Source: Adhaeribacter arboris
GTDB lineage: Bacteria > Bacteroidota > Bacteroidia > Cytophagales > Hymenobacteraceae
Direction of reading: 5' to 3'
Assembly: GCF_003023845.1 (NCBI RefSeq)
Contig: NZ_PYFT01000001.1
Coordinates: 3,286,001-3,350,000 of the forward strand
Length of the DNA: 64,000 bases
This document shows positions 42,273-51,907 of this stretch, piece after piece (positions within the stretch are counted from its first letter, which is position 1; each line of letters starts with the position of its first letter). The notes below the pieces were generated by a model. It saw nothing but the letters and a program-made list of their open reading frames with translations, was not told the DNA's origin and did not search any database. A program made the translations under genes and the position numbers.

Positions 42273-43796
42273 TTATTTAATAAAAAGATGAATGAAATTT
42301 ATAAGCCAATCCGTTCGAAAGAAAAAAACTACTACCGGCAAAGCCAGGACCAAGATTAATACTCGCGAAGTTATTGGTATAACCTTTTTTTCTTTACGGA
42401 AATTCCTTTTGAAAAATAAGAAATACGGAATTTTAACGTAATAAAAAAAAGCTACCCCGGTAAAAAGCAATCCGGCTACTACCAGCAACAGCATCAACGG
42501 ATTACCCGAAACCTGATAGGTTTGCCAAACCGAGCTAAATACCAATAATTTGGCCGTAAAACCAGCCGTAGGCGGCAACCCGGTTAAAGAAATTAAAAAT
42601 ACAATGGCTACTATTCCTATAAAAGGATAATGCTTTCCCCAACCGCTAAAATCCGGGAAGGTAAATACGCCTAACTGCTCTTCAAATTCCTGGATAAATA
42701 AAAAAATGCCAAAATTTGTAAACAGCAAAATGGTAACGTAAAACAACAAATTACTCAGGTTATCACCGGACAAAGATAAACAGGCGGCCAGCATAAATCC
42801 AGCGTGCGATACCGACGAGTACGCGAGCATGCGTTTGGGTTTACTCTGCCAAAGTGCCGTAAAATTACCAATGACTAAAGTAAACAAAGCAATACCCGCC
42901 ACAAAAAGCAGCACATCAAAATACAAGGCTTGGTAAAGTTTCTGGGCCTTCAATACTTCCACAAAGCGCAGCAACACTAATATACCCGCTATTTTGGGTG
43001 CCGTAGAAAATAAAGCGACTACGGGAGTAGGCGTATTTTCGTACACATCCGGAGCCCAGAAGTGAAAAGGAGCCGCCGATATTTTAAATAAAAGACCAGC
43101 CAGAGTAAGCACTATTCCTACAGTTACCGCTACCGGATAAACCTGGTTTACTGCCTGCCAGAAATCCGGTTGTAAAAATTGCAAGGACCCGGTAAAACCA
43201 TACAGAAACGACATTCCGTAGAGCATTACCCCAGCGGCCATGGTACCGTACAGAATATACTTCATTCCGGCTTCGGTACTACGCACATTTTCCTTTACAA
43301 TCATGGTAAGTAAATAACTGGCAATAGATACCAACTCGATACTCACGAATAACAATAATAAATTAGCTGATTTTACCATTAGGTTCAGGCCTACTACCAG
43401 CACCAACAAATAGGCATAAAACTCGCCGCGACCAAAAAAATGCGTTTTAAATGGTTGGTATTGCCAAGCCAGCAAAATTGTTAGAATAGCCGCCAGATTA
43501 AATAAGATACCAGCATACATACTTAATCCATCTTTTATTAACAAGCCTAAAAGAAAAGGTTCGGGACGGGCATACCGGCTTATAGAAAAGCCTTCGAAGA
43601 ACTGCACCCAAAGCACTAAGCCAAATCCTAGTAAGGCTAAAAAAGGCAAGGCGCTTTTGGCGAAATTAGATTTAAATAAATCGGTAAAAACAACCAGAAG
43701 ACAAAAAACCGCGAGCAAAATTTCCGGCAACAGAGCACCTAATCCGTTTTGAATTTGCTCCAGAGTAGCCGTTAAGGAAAGAATAGATTTCTGCAC
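42273..43796 (-). CDS. nuoN: NADH-quinone oxidoreductase subunit N
   Basis: NuoN is an antiporter-like membrane subunit of complex I that takes part in proton pumping. The 507-residue protein has about 14 membrane helices and the Proton_antipo_M domain: FVSIELVSIASYLL, FKISAAPFHFWAPDVYENTP and KRMLAYSSVSHAGFML (the Lys and Glu of the half-channel can be seen). It is the last gene of the nuoH-N unit, separated from purF by 136 non-coding bases. Confidence 0.96.
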   Translation of the reverse strand: MQKSILSLTATLEQIQNGLGALLPEILLAVFCLLVVFTDLFKSNFAKSALPFLALLGFGLVLWVQFFEGFSISRYARPEPFLLGLLIKDGLSMYAGILFNLAAILTILLAWQYQPFKTHFFGRGEFYAYLLVLVVGLNLMVKSANLLLLFVSIELVSIASYLLTMIVKENVRSTEAGMKYILYGTMAAGVMLYGMSFLYGFTGSLQFLQPDFWQAVNQVYPVAVTVGIVLTLAGLLFKISAAPFHFWAPDVYENTPTPVVALFSTAPKIAGILVLLRFVEVLKAQKLYQALYFDVLLFVAGIALFTLVIGNFTALWQSKPKRMLAYSSVSHAGFMLAACLSLSGDNLSNLLFYVTILLFTNFGIFLFIQEFEEQLGVFTFPDFSGWGKHYPFIGIVAIVFLISLTGLPPTAGFTAKLLVFSSVWQTYQVSGNPLMLLLVVAGLLFTGVAFFYYVKIPYFLFFKRNFRKEKKVIPITSRVLILVLALPVVVFFFRTDWLINFIHLFIK

Positions 43797-43808
43797 GCTG
43801 CTCCTGGA

Positions 43809-45539
43809 TTAAGGCATAGAATTTAAAACCTGATTTAGTTGCGGCGCTCCCTGCGTGAGAACGTGCTGCAGGAAACCACTCACTCCTAAACTTATCTTAT
43901 CGAGTAAAACACTGGGTAAAATACCGAATAAGATTACCAAAATTACCAGCGGAATAAAAAGAGTGTATTCGCGCGTAGTTAAATCGGTTAGTCGGGTCCG
44001 CTCCCGCAATTCCGGGTGAATCCAGTTTTTACCAAAGAACATCCGTTGTAAGGCCCAAAGGTAATACGCGGCACCCAAAATCATACCCGCCATGGCGGCT
44101 ATTGCTACCCACCGTGGCAGAATGCCCGATGTAGTAGCCGAGGCGAAAGCGCCGAGGAGCACCAGCAGTTCGGCGATAAAGCCCGCCAGCCCTGGTAAAC
44201 CCAAAGAAGCAAAAAAAGCAATAACGGCTACCGTAGTAAAGGCCGGCATGGTACCGGCTAACCCCCGAAAACAAACAATAGAACGGCTTCCTGACCGATC
44301 GTAAATTACGCCCACTACCAAAAACAGCATGGCGGATATAAGACCGTGGCTAAACATCTGATAGATGGCTCCGTTTACTCCTTCCGAAGTTAAAGCCGCT
44401 AAGCCTAATAATACAAAACCCATGTGCGAAACCGACGAATAAGCAATTAACTTTTTTAAATCGCTCATTGCTAAAGCACAAAGGGCACCGTAGATAATAG
44501 TTACTACCGCCAATACACCCAAAAAATAAGAAAAATAAATTGCTCCATCGGGAAATACCGGAAACACAATCCGGAGCAAACCATACGCCCCCACTTTTAG
44601 CAGTAAACTGGCCAGAACCACTGAAATAGGGGTGGGGGCTTCTACGTGGGCATCGGGAAGCCAGGTATGTACGGGCACTAAAGGCATTTTAATGGCAAAA
44701 CCGGCAAATAAAAGCAGAAAAGCCATTAACCGGATTGACACTGAACCTACCATTTTACCAGAAGTTAAGTGCAGCAAACTACCCGGGATAAAATTGCCCG
44801 CCGAAACTATATCCGGGATGCTGAAAGTATGAACCAGCACTTGTCGCGGTACTTTACCAATTGCTAATAAGTCTTGTACCTTCGTAATAATTCCAGCAGC
44901 ATCTCCTAAAGCATTCGTTAACAAACCCATTTGTTGTCCGGTTGCTAATGGGTCAATCACGGAGGTATATAGCCCGATTATAACAATTAAAATAAAAATA
45001 GACCCAATTAAGGTATAGATAAAAAATTTAATAGCAGCGTACTCCCGGCGCGGTCCTCCCCATATTCCAATTAAGAAATACATGGGCAATAGCATGAACT
45101 CGAAAAACAGATAAAATAAAAATAAGTCGAGCGCCAGAAAACACCCCATAATGCTGCTCAATAACAGCAAATACAAAGCATAATATCCTTTTACACTTTT
45201 AGTAATGGAGAAAGACGAAATGGCTCCGATCAAACCGATAATCCCAGTGAGCAATACCATGGCAATGCTTAAGCCATCTACCCCCAGAAAATAGTTAATC
45301 CGCAGGTAACCTAAGCTGTTTAAGCTCAAATTAATCCATTTCACTTTTTCTACGAACTGATAACCTGTTTCGGTGGTGGCATTAAATTGCTGATATAACC
45401 AAATAGCCAAAATTAATTCTATCGCTGTAATACTACATGCTACCACTTGAATAAGTCGGGTTGCTCTACCCGGCAGAGCCAGGATAAGCAGAACCGCTGC
45501 TAAGGGAAGAAAAATTAGACTACTCAGAATAAAATTCAT
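43809..45539 (-). CDS. nuoM: NADH-quinone oxidoreductase subunit M
   Basis: NuoM is an antiporter-like subunit of complex I. The 576-residue protein has the family segments FLLFEFMLLPMYFLIGIWG-like FYLFFEFMLLPMYFLIG, FAIKMPLVPVHTWLPDAHVEAPTP in pieces and LKKLIAYSSVSHMGFVLLGL. It has about 14 membrane helices with the broken helix and conserved lysines. It precedes nuoN by 12 bases and follows nuoL by 27 bases. Confidence 0.96.
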   Translation of the reverse strand: MNFILSSLIFLPLAAVLLILALPGRATRLIQVVACSITAIELILAIWLYQQFNATTETGYQFVEKVKWINLSLNSLGYLRINYFLGVDGLSIAMVLLTGIIGLIGAISSFSITKSVKGYYALYLLLLSSIMGCFLALDLFLFYLFFEFMLLPMYFLIGIWGGPRREYAAIKFFIYTLIGSIFILIVIIGLYTSVIDPLATGQQMGLLTNALGDAAGIITKVQDLLAIGKVPRQVLVHTFSIPDIVSAGNFIPGSLLHLTSGKMVGSVSIRLMAFLLLFAGFAIKMPLVPVHTWLPDAHVEAPTPISVVLASLLLKVGAYGLLRIVFPVFPDGAIYFSYFLGVLAVVTIIYGALCALAMSDLKKLIAYSSVSHMGFVLLGLAALTSEGVNGAIYQMFSHGLISAMLFLVVGVIYDRSGSRSIVCFRGLAGTMPAFTTVAVIAFFASLGLPGLAGFIAELLVLLGAFASATTSGILPRWVAIAAMAGMILGAAYYLWALQRMFFGKNWIHPELRERTRLTDLTTREYTLFIPLVILVILFGILPSVLLDKISLGVSGFLQHVLTQGAPQLNQVLNSMP

Positions 45540-45566
45540 TCAAGTTAAATTGCTTCAGCAGACTTG

Positions 45567-47768
45567 TTAAAAGATTAAAATGTAAAAAACGAGCAATAAC
45601 AAGCCTAAAAGTGAAAATATATAATACGTCTGGATTTTACCATTCTGCATCCAGCGGCCTAAGTTACCGGATAATTGCACCAATGCTCCCGTCGTTCGTA
45701 CCAACCCGTCTACCACTGCCCGGTCAAACCAACCTACAATTTTAGAAAAAACTACCAGAATTTTCGCGAAAGTATTTATGCCGTAATCAATAACATTTTG
45801 GTCGGTTTTAGCCGTTATTTGAGCCAGCCACAATATAGGTTGTACCAAAATGGCTTCATACAACTTATTCAGATGAAAGTTATGGTAAATGAAACTCGAA
45901 AACCCTCTGGAGGGCAGCGCCGATAATTCGTAACTGGCTGCGGTAGTAATAAGATTACCCCGAAAACGTAACCAGGCTACGCCAGTTCCCAATAAAATTG
46001 CTAAAACGGACACTATTGCCGTGTAAAGATGAATGACTGAATGCTCCGAACCGTTTAATCCTGCCAGGAAATTACCGGCAAGCAAAAACTTTTGCGGATT
46101 TAAGGATACTACAGAAATACCAGCAGATAGCCAGCTTTCGCTGGCGCTAAAAGGATTAACGGCGTAAAAAATACCTAAAGCCAACAAAGATAAAAGAATC
46201 ACCGGCCCGAGCATTAAAAAGGAAGTTTCACGGTGTTCGCTTACCCGCAAATGCTTTTCTCCGAAAGGTAACCGGAACTGGCCCGGAAAGATAAATAATA
46301 ATTGGCGCGTCATATAGTAGGCGGTTAAAGCCCCCGATAAAAACCCAATTACCGGCACTACATACCACCAGCTATTACCCAGTTTTTCGTGCCCGTAAGC
46401 TGCCCACGTCCAGGCCCCGATTAAAATAGCCTCTTTGGACAAAAATCCGGAAAAAAAAGGTATGCCCACCAAAGCGGCGGCCGCTAACAAATACGAATAA
46501 AAAGTGTACGGCAGTTTATTCCATAATCCTCCCATGTTGCGAATATCCTGGGCATCCATAACGGCAGATGCTTCGGTTCCCTCCTGTACCAGCACATGGT
46601 GCACCGCGTGAATAATAATACCGGCGTTCAGGAAAAGCGCCGCCTTAAAAAAAGCGTGCGTTGTCAGGTGGAACAATGCCGCATCGTGCGCTCCTACCCC
46701 CATACCCATTACCATATAGCCTAATTGCGAGATAGTAGAATAAGCCAATATTTTTTTAATATCAAACTGCGTACACGCTGCTAAAGCACCCATTAAAGCC
46801 GTAATGGCTCCTACTATGGCAATAACTAGTAAAGCATCGGGCGTAAAAAAGGCGTAGCATTTAGCTAAAAGGTAAATACCAGCTGCCACCATAGTAGCGG
46901 CGTGAATAAGCGCCGAAACCGGGGTGGGCCCTTCCATGGCATCGGGTAGCCAAACTTGTAGCGGGAATTGGGCCGATTTACCTACGCAACCGCAAAATAA
47001 GGCTAATCCGGTTAAAGTAAGCAAACTAACTGGAATTTGGAGTGATGGTTCAATGGTTGGAAGAGCAGACAAGCTAAAATTACCATTAAAACTTGTTTGC
47101 ATTAGAGCTAAAGGCTCTTTGAGTGCCACCAAATCGAATGTTCCAAAAATGCTGTACAACAAAAACAATCCGATCAGTAAACCTACATCGCCGACGCGGT
47201 TAACAATGAAAGCTTTTTTACTGGCTTGAACAGCAGCGGGCCGGTCGAACCAAAAACCAATGAGCAGGTAAGAGCAAAAACCTACCAGTTCCCAGAAAAT
47301 AAATATAATTAGTAAATTATCGGCCAGTACCAGGCCCAGCATACTAAAAGTAAATAAACTCAGGAAGGCAAAATAGCGGTTGTAATGTTCATCGGCGTGC
47401 AGGTAGGCTACGGAAAATATTTGGACTAATAAAGAAATAAAAGTAACCAGCACCAGCATTAATACTGTCAGATTATCGAGGTAAATTCCGGCTGTAAAAA
47501 GTTGATGCGTTTGAGCGGAACCGGCCAACTGGAACCAGGTAAAGCGGCCATGTACCACTGGTTGCTGCCAGACTTGGCTAAATAAATATACTGCCAGCAA
47601 AAAAATTACTGCGCCCGCCCCAATGCTTAGCCAATCACCTTGCCTAGTTATTTTTTTTCCGAATAAAAAACAAATCCCAAATGCTAGTAAAGGCAGTAAA
47701 AGTAAGCCAAGCGCCACTTGTAAGTTTGTCGTTCCGGTTAAACTGCTCGTTAGAGGGTCGGTGTTCAA
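45567..47768 (-). CDS. nuoL: NADH-quinone oxidoreductase subunit L
   Basis: NuoL is the largest antiporter-like subunit of complex I. The 733-residue protein has the Proton_antipo_N and M domains: FIFWELVGFCSYLLIGFW, SAQFPLQVWLPDAMEGPTP and KKILAYSTISQLGYMVMGMG. The long C-terminal amphipathic (lateral) helix region is present at about 560-733. It is 12 bases after nuoK. Confidence 0.96.
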   Translation of the reverse strand: MNTDPLTSSLTGTTNLQVALGLLLLPLLAFGICFLFGKKITRQGDWLSIGAGAVIFLLAVYLFSQVWQQPVVHGRFTWFQLAGSAQTHQLFTAGIYLDNLTVLMLVLVTFISLLVQIFSVAYLHADEHYNRYFAFLSLFTFSMLGLVLADNLLIIFIFWELVGFCSYLLIGFWFDRPAAVQASKKAFIVNRVGDVGLLIGLFLLYSIFGTFDLVALKEPLALMQTSFNGNFSLSALPTIEPSLQIPVSLLTLTGLALFCGCVGKSAQFPLQVWLPDAMEGPTPVSALIHAATMVAAGIYLLAKCYAFFTPDALLVIAIVGAITALMGALAACTQFDIKKILAYSTISQLGYMVMGMGVGAHDAALFHLTTHAFFKAALFLNAGIIIHAVHHVLVQEGTEASAVMDAQDIRNMGGLWNKLPYTFYSYLLAAAALVGIPFFSGFLSKEAILIGAWTWAAYGHEKLGNSWWYVVPVIGFLSGALTAYYMTRQLLFIFPGQFRLPFGEKHLRVSEHRETSFLMLGPVILLSLLALGIFYAVNPFSASESWLSAGISVVSLNPQKFLLAGNFLAGLNGSEHSVIHLYTAIVSVLAILLGTGVAWLRFRGNLITTAASYELSALPSRGFSSFIYHNFHLNKLYEAILVQPILWLAQITAKTDQNVIDYGINTFAKILVVFSKIVGWFDRAVVDGLVRTTGALVQLSGNLGRWMQNGKIQTYYIFSLLGLLLLVFYILIF

Positions 47769-47780
47769 AACGTTTTCGTC

Positions 47781-48092
47781 TTATCCGCGCGAAGTATCTA
47801 CCTCGTTTACGTTTACGGTATTAAAATATTGATACACTTTTAAAATTATAGCCAAGGCAATTGCGGCCTCCGCGGCGGCAATAATAATTACGAAGAGCGC
47901 AAAAACCTGCCCTTGCAATAAATTTGGATCGTGTTGACTAAAGGCGATTAAGTTTAAATTAGCCGCATTAAAAATTAGCTCAATTCCCATTAACACCGCT
48001 ACGGCGTGGCGCTTGGTTACAATGGCCAAAACTCCAATGCAGAACAAGGCAGCACTTAATAACAGCAAATGTTCGAGCGGAATAGACGCCAT
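47781..48092 (-). CDS. nuoK: NADH-quinone oxidoreductase subunit K
   Basis: NuoK is a small three-helix subunit of complex I's membrane arm. The 103-residue protein reads LLLSAALFCIGVLAIV, MGIELIFNAANLNLIAFS (with the conserved Glu) and FVIIIAAAEAAIALAIIL (second conserved Glu). The spacing to nuoJ is 109 bases, larger than elsewhere in the unit. Confidence 0.95.
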   Translation of the reverse strand: MASIPLEHLLLLSAALFCIGVLAIVTKRHAVAVLMGIELIFNAANLNLIAFSQHDPNLLQGQVFALFVIIIAAAEAAIALAIILKVYQYFNTVNVNEVDTSRG

Positions 48093-48201
48093 GATGTAGT
48101 TATAGGTTATTAGTTGCTCGTTCTTTAATTTATAATTTTATGGTTCCCAATTGATTCCACTTTAACCCGATTCTAAAATAATTACAGTTAAAGGCTTTTA
48201 C

Positions 48202-48717
48202 TCATTTAGCTTGCGAACTGATAAAAGCGGCTCCCATTAAAGCAATCAGCAAAATAAAAGATGCTACTTCAAAAGGGAGTGCAAAGTTAGTCATTAAGTT
48301 GATACCAATACCATGCAAGGTAGATTTTACCCCCGTAGATGCTATTGTTTCAGAATGGCGGAGCCAGGGCAATTGCATAAAATGCGTCCGGGTAATAACA
48401 TAAACCAAACCACCCAATAACAAAAAAGAAAGCATCCCTCCGGCAATACCATTACTCGACTCCGACCGAATAAAAATAGTATCACCCCGGTTACTCAGCA
48501 TTATACCAAATAGAATGAGTACCAAAATACCACCCACGTAAACCATCAATTGCGTAACCGCTAAAAAATCGGCAAACAGTAAAACATACACCGCTGCTAA
48601 ACTCAGCAAGGTGATTAACAACATAAATGCCGCGTGCAAAAGGTTTTTCATAAAAACCAGCAACAGCGCCGAGCCCACTATTAAAAACGCAAATACGTAA
48701 AATAAAATAAGGGCCAT
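48202..48717 (-). CDS. nuoJ: NADH-quinone oxidoreductase subunit J
   Basis: NuoJ is a five-helix membrane-arm subunit. The 171-residue protein has the family segments FAFLIVGSALLLVFMKNLLHAAFML and LLFADFLAVTQLMVYVGGILVLILFGIML, given in pieces, where the pi-bulge helix YVGGILVL lies. The C-terminus is hydrophobic. A 178-base repeat-bearing gap separates it from nuoI. Confidence 0.94.
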   Translation of the reverse strand: MALILFYVFAFLIVGSALLLVFMKNLLHAAFMLLITLLSLAAVYVLLFADFLAVTQLMVYVGGILVLILFGIMLSNRGDTIFIRSESSNGIAGGMLSFLLLGGLVYVITRTHFMQLPWLRHSETIASTGVKSTLHGIGINLMTNFALPFEVASFILLIALMGAAFISSQAK

Positions 48718-48722
48718 TGTTT

Positions 48723-48894
48723 AGTTGAGAGGTTTTAAAGTTGAAAAGTTAAAAGGTTGTAAAGTTTAAAAAGTATCTGCCTTATTAGGATTTAGAACTT
48801 ACTTTACCTTGATTTATCGTCATTTTTTATATTTTTATTATCTGTTTATTTCTCCTGTATCTACAACCTGTAACTTGAAACCTGCAACTTGTAA
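48723..48894. repeat. Degenerate word repeats in the nuoJ-nuoI gap
   Basis: Two clusters lie in this 178-base gap. One at 48723-48768 has TTGAGAGGTTTTAAAGTTGAAAAGTTAAAAGG-like copies, and one at 48860-48894 is in the opposite orientation (CTACAACCTGTAACTTG and AACCTGCAACTTG). They interrupt an otherwise compact operon and resemble the repeats before the kinase and purF genes. Confidence 0.55.
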
Positions 48895-48895
48895 T

Positions 48896-49471
48896 TTATT
48901 TTGCTTTGGCAGCTTGCTGTTTTTTAAATAATTCTTGCTTTTCCCGGGCTTGTTCGGGAGTTAGGTCGGTGAAGTGGTAAATCATATTTTTAATATCTAC
49001 CTCCGGAAAATCGTACACCTTCGTCATGGTTAAGCAATCGGTTGGGCAAACGGTGGTACACAAACCGCAGTAGCAACACTTGGCCATGTCAATATCAAAC
49101 TTAGGCGCGTAGAGCCGTTTTTTGGTACCGTCGGAAGTTATCCCAATTTCTTCGGTGGCTTTTATCGACTCAATTTCGATGCAGTTTACCGGACAAATTT
49201 TCGCGCAAAGGTCACAGACAATACAATCATCCATTTCGTTGTGCAGCCGGTAGCGGCCATTATCGGGCACCGGAATGGTTTCGTACGGATATTTTAAAGT
49301 AACCAATCCTTCTTTTTGGGTAAAATAATCCGGATCGGAAACATACATTTGCTCTCGGCGTTTGGTTGCCTTTTTTATATGCCGCAGCGAGAGCATCAGG
49401 CCACTCCACAAGGAATGAACAGCTGTCCAAAAACCTTTATTTCTTTCTATACTTATTGAATTCTTTTTCAT
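48896..49471 (-). CDS. nuoI: NADH-quinone oxidoreductase subunit I
   Basis: NuoI carries two [4Fe-4S] clusters in the peripheral arm of complex I. The ligands are Cys83, Cys86, Cys89 and Cys93 (CIVCDLCAKICP), and Cys132, Cys135, Cys138 and Cys142 (CCYCGLCTTVCP). The 191-residue length and the basic N-terminus are normal. It is 3 bases after nuoH and is preceded by the degenerate repeats at the nuoJ side. Confidence 0.96.
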   Translation of the reverse strand: MKKNSISIERNKGFWTAVHSLWSGLMLSLRHIKKATKRREQMYVSDPDYFTQKEGLVTLKYPYETIPVPDNGRYRLHNEMDDCIVCDLCAKICPVNCIEIESIKATEEIGITSDGTKKRLYAPKFDIDMAKCCYCGLCTTVCPTDCLTMTKVYDFPEVDIKNMIYHFTDLTPEQAREKQELFKKQQAAKAK

Positions 49472-49474
49472 TTT

Positions 49475-50578
49475 TTAAATCATTAACAAGCGCCAGACGC
49501 CTGCTAAAAGCACCATTCCTAAGCTTACCGGAATTAAAATTTTCCAGCAAAGTTGCATCAACTGGTCTACGCGCATACGGGGATAAGTCCAGCGAAGCCA
49601 AATTTGGGAAAGCAACAAAATGCTTACTTTGCTCATTAACCAGAAAAATCCCCAGCTAGTAGCTACGATAGTACCCGGAGTTCCGGTAGTCCAGGTGGCT
49701 AATTTTAACGGGCCCATATTGGGTAAAGGCGTATTCCAACTGCCTAAAAATAAAATAGTAGCTACCAGGCAAACCAGCACCATTAGGGTATATTCGGCTA
49801 AAAACAAAGCAGCAAACCGAAAACCAGAATATTCTACGTGAAAACCGGCCACTAATTCCGATTCCGCTTCCGGAATATCAAACGGCGCCCGATTACACTC
49901 GGCCAGCGAGGCGATGTAATAAATAACAAAACTGACGAGCAAAAACGGCATCCGGATTATGTTCCAGGTAGTAATTCCACCTACCGCCGTTACATCCACG
50001 TTTAAGGCTTTTAAGCCAAATAAATAATTCTTCTCGTTTTCCAGCCCGGCAAAATGATGGAGTAAAATTCCTTGCTGAAAACTTATTTCCTGCAAGTTCA
50101 GCGATTGGCAAATCATAACGGCGCTCAAAATAGCCAGCCCAGCTGGAATCTCATACGAAACAATTTGCCCCACCGACCGCATGGCACCCAGCACCGCGTA
50201 TTTGTTATTCGAGCCCCAACCGGCCATGAGTAAGCCAATTACATCCAGTGACACGATGGAAAGTAAAAAGAAAATGCCAACCTCCGCGCCAGAAGAAATA
50301 ATATCCGGCGAAACTGGCACCACGGCGAAACCGGCCAGTACGGCCGCAAAAATTATAATTGGGGCAATACGAAATAAATTTTTATCGGCGGTGGCAGGTA
50401 CAATATCTTCTTTTTGCAGCAGTTTGAGTACATCCATTATAGCCTGAAACATGCCGTACGGACCAACTTCCGTTGGACCTAGGCGATCCTGAATAAAAGC
50501 CGCTACTTTACGTTCCGCGTAAGCCAGCGCAATTACCAGCCCCAAAATAACTACAATGCAAATAAGTAATGCCAGCAT
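49475..50578 (-). CDS. nuoH: NADH-quinone oxidoreductase subunit H
   Basis: NuoH forms the quinone site at the interface of the two arms. The 367-residue protein starts YAERKVAAFIQDRLGPTEVGP and has the conserved ADKNLFRIAP segment, CNRAPFDIPEAESELVAGFH (in pieces) and EYSGFRFAALFLAEY. It is the first gene of the unit on this strand. nuoA to nuoG are not upstream here; a YgiC-like gene is. Confidence 0.96.
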   Translation of the reverse strand: MLALLICIVVILGLVIALAYAERKVAAFIQDRLGPTEVGPYGMFQAIMDVLKLLQKEDIVPATADKNLFRIAPIIIFAAVLAGFAVVPVSPDIISSGAEVGIFFLLSIVSLDVIGLLMAGWGSNNKYAVLGAMRSVGQIVSYEIPAGLAILSAVMICQSLNLQEISFQQGILLHHFAGLENEKNYLFGLKALNVDVTAVGGITTWNIIRMPFLLVSFVIYYIASLAECNRAPFDIPEAESELVAGFHVEYSGFRFAALFLAEYTLMVLVCLVATILFLGSWNTPLPNMGPLKLATWTTGTPGTIVATSWGFFWLMSKVSILLLSQIWLRWTYPRMRVDQLMQLCWKILIPVSLGMVLLAGVWRLLMI

Positions 50579-50669
50579 ATTACTCCTACCAGAATAGCAG
50601 GCAAAGGTATTTCAAATATTATGAAATAAGAAACGCTTTATTACCGGATTGTTATGGACAGGATGTAAA

Positions 50670-51890
50670 TTATCTGTTCACCTCCAGCAAATGCGGCAAA
50701 AATTGCGATAAATTGGTGATAATGCCTTTTTCGCGGCGCAGACCAATGGCGCAACCTTCTCCGGCCCAGAAAACACCGGACTGGTAAAAATTACCGGCCT
50801 CATCTTGCGGTAAATCTACCCAAGCCTGATATACTACCTTCTGGTTCCCGTACTCGCCTTCTTTCGTTTCCAAAATTCGCTGGTCTACTACTTGCACGTT
50901 CTGGCCTTCGCGGCCGAAAAAAGGTTTCCGGACGTATTTTCCTCTTATTGGTTCTAAGGAGGTCTCGAGTAAAAGGGGGTGGTTCGGATAAGCTTTCCAG
51001 AGCCAGGCCAGAAAACCTTTGCTTTGCCAGATCAAAGTATAGGCCGGATTAGCGACTACTACATTGCGGGTAAGAACCAAGCTGGCTAAATCTTCGGCGA
51101 GTTCCGGTTCTTCCCAGGCAATTTGCTCCCAGGGTAATAATTTAAAAATAAAAGGAAATTGCAACCACTCGTTTTTACCTACTTCGCCCCAAACGCCTCG
51201 TTCAGTTCCTTCAGTAGAAAAAGTCAATTCATCAATCGGGAATAAATAAGCATCAAAGCCGGCTTCCCGCGCCGCTTGGGCAATTACTTCGCAGTTGGTA
51301 CGGTCTTCGGTGCTTTCGCCAATGTAAGTTAAGACCAGGTTGGGAGCTAAATCAGCACTTAAACTGCGCCAAGTGGCGAGTTGTTCCACCAAAGCTTCGT
51401 ATAACCCCGAAGCTTGCGCCGCATCATTTTTACCGGCCGCGGCTAAACTGGCCCATTGCACTACTGCCGTTTCCGGAATAGAAGTAGCCGTATCGGCATT
51501 AAACTCCAGCAACTTGGGGCCTTGAGGAGTTTGCACTAAATCGAACCGACCATAAAGGTGCCAATGACGATCGTCGTTCCACGAAAGCCGGATAATTGGC
51601 CATAAATTTTCGGGAATATCTAAAATTCGCAGAAAGTCGTCGGGCAGATCATCTGGCACGGCGGCTACCATCATGTCGTATAATTGAGTAGCCGCATTGA
51701 GTAAAGCATCGGCTTCTGTTTCGGGTAATAATACGGCTTCACCGGGCAAATAATTAGCGCAACCTTCTTCCGTTACCCAGGTCCAACCTAAACCTTGCAG
51801 CACCGCATTTACATTACCTTGGTGGGTAATTACCCGTACCAAGTTATTATTTGAGTTCGATGGGGAAATTCCGGAAAGTAAAGTAGCCAA
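50670..51890 (-). CDS. Glutathionylspermidine synthase-like ATP-grasp protein (YgiC-like)
   Basis: This 406-residue protein matches the synthetase domain of glutathionylspermidine synthase (GSP_synth) without the amidase domain. Motifs are GRFDLVQTPQGPKLLEFNADTATSI in pieces, RGKYVRKPFFGREGQNVQVV and the end YQAWVDLPQDEAGNFYQSGVFWAG in pieces. The ATP-grasp Lys and acidic residues are present. It forms a pair with the small lipoprotein upstream (17 bases apart), as YgiC does with YgiB in enterobacteria. The true substrate is unknown. Confidence 0.85.
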   Translation of the reverse strand: MATLLSGISPSNSNNNLVRVITHQGNVNAVLQGLGWTWVTEEGCANYLPGEAVLLPETEADALLNAATQLYDMMVAAVPDDLPDDFLRILDIPENLWPIIRLSWNDDRHWHLYGRFDLVQTPQGPKLLEFNADTATSIPETAVVQWASLAAAGKNDAAQASGLYEALVEQLATWRSLSADLAPNLVLTYIGESTEDRTNCEVIAQAAREAGFDAYLFPIDELTFSTEGTERGVWGEVGKNEWLQFPFIFKLLPWEQIAWEEPELAEDLASLVLTRNVVVANPAYTLIWQSKGFLAWLWKAYPNHPLLLETSLEPIRGKYVRKPFFGREGQNVQVVDQRILETKEGEYGNQKVVYQAWVDLPQDEAGNFYQSGVFWAGEGCAIGLRREKGIITNLSQFLPHLLEVNR

Positions 51891-51907
51891 ATTAAATTTT
51901 TAAAAGT

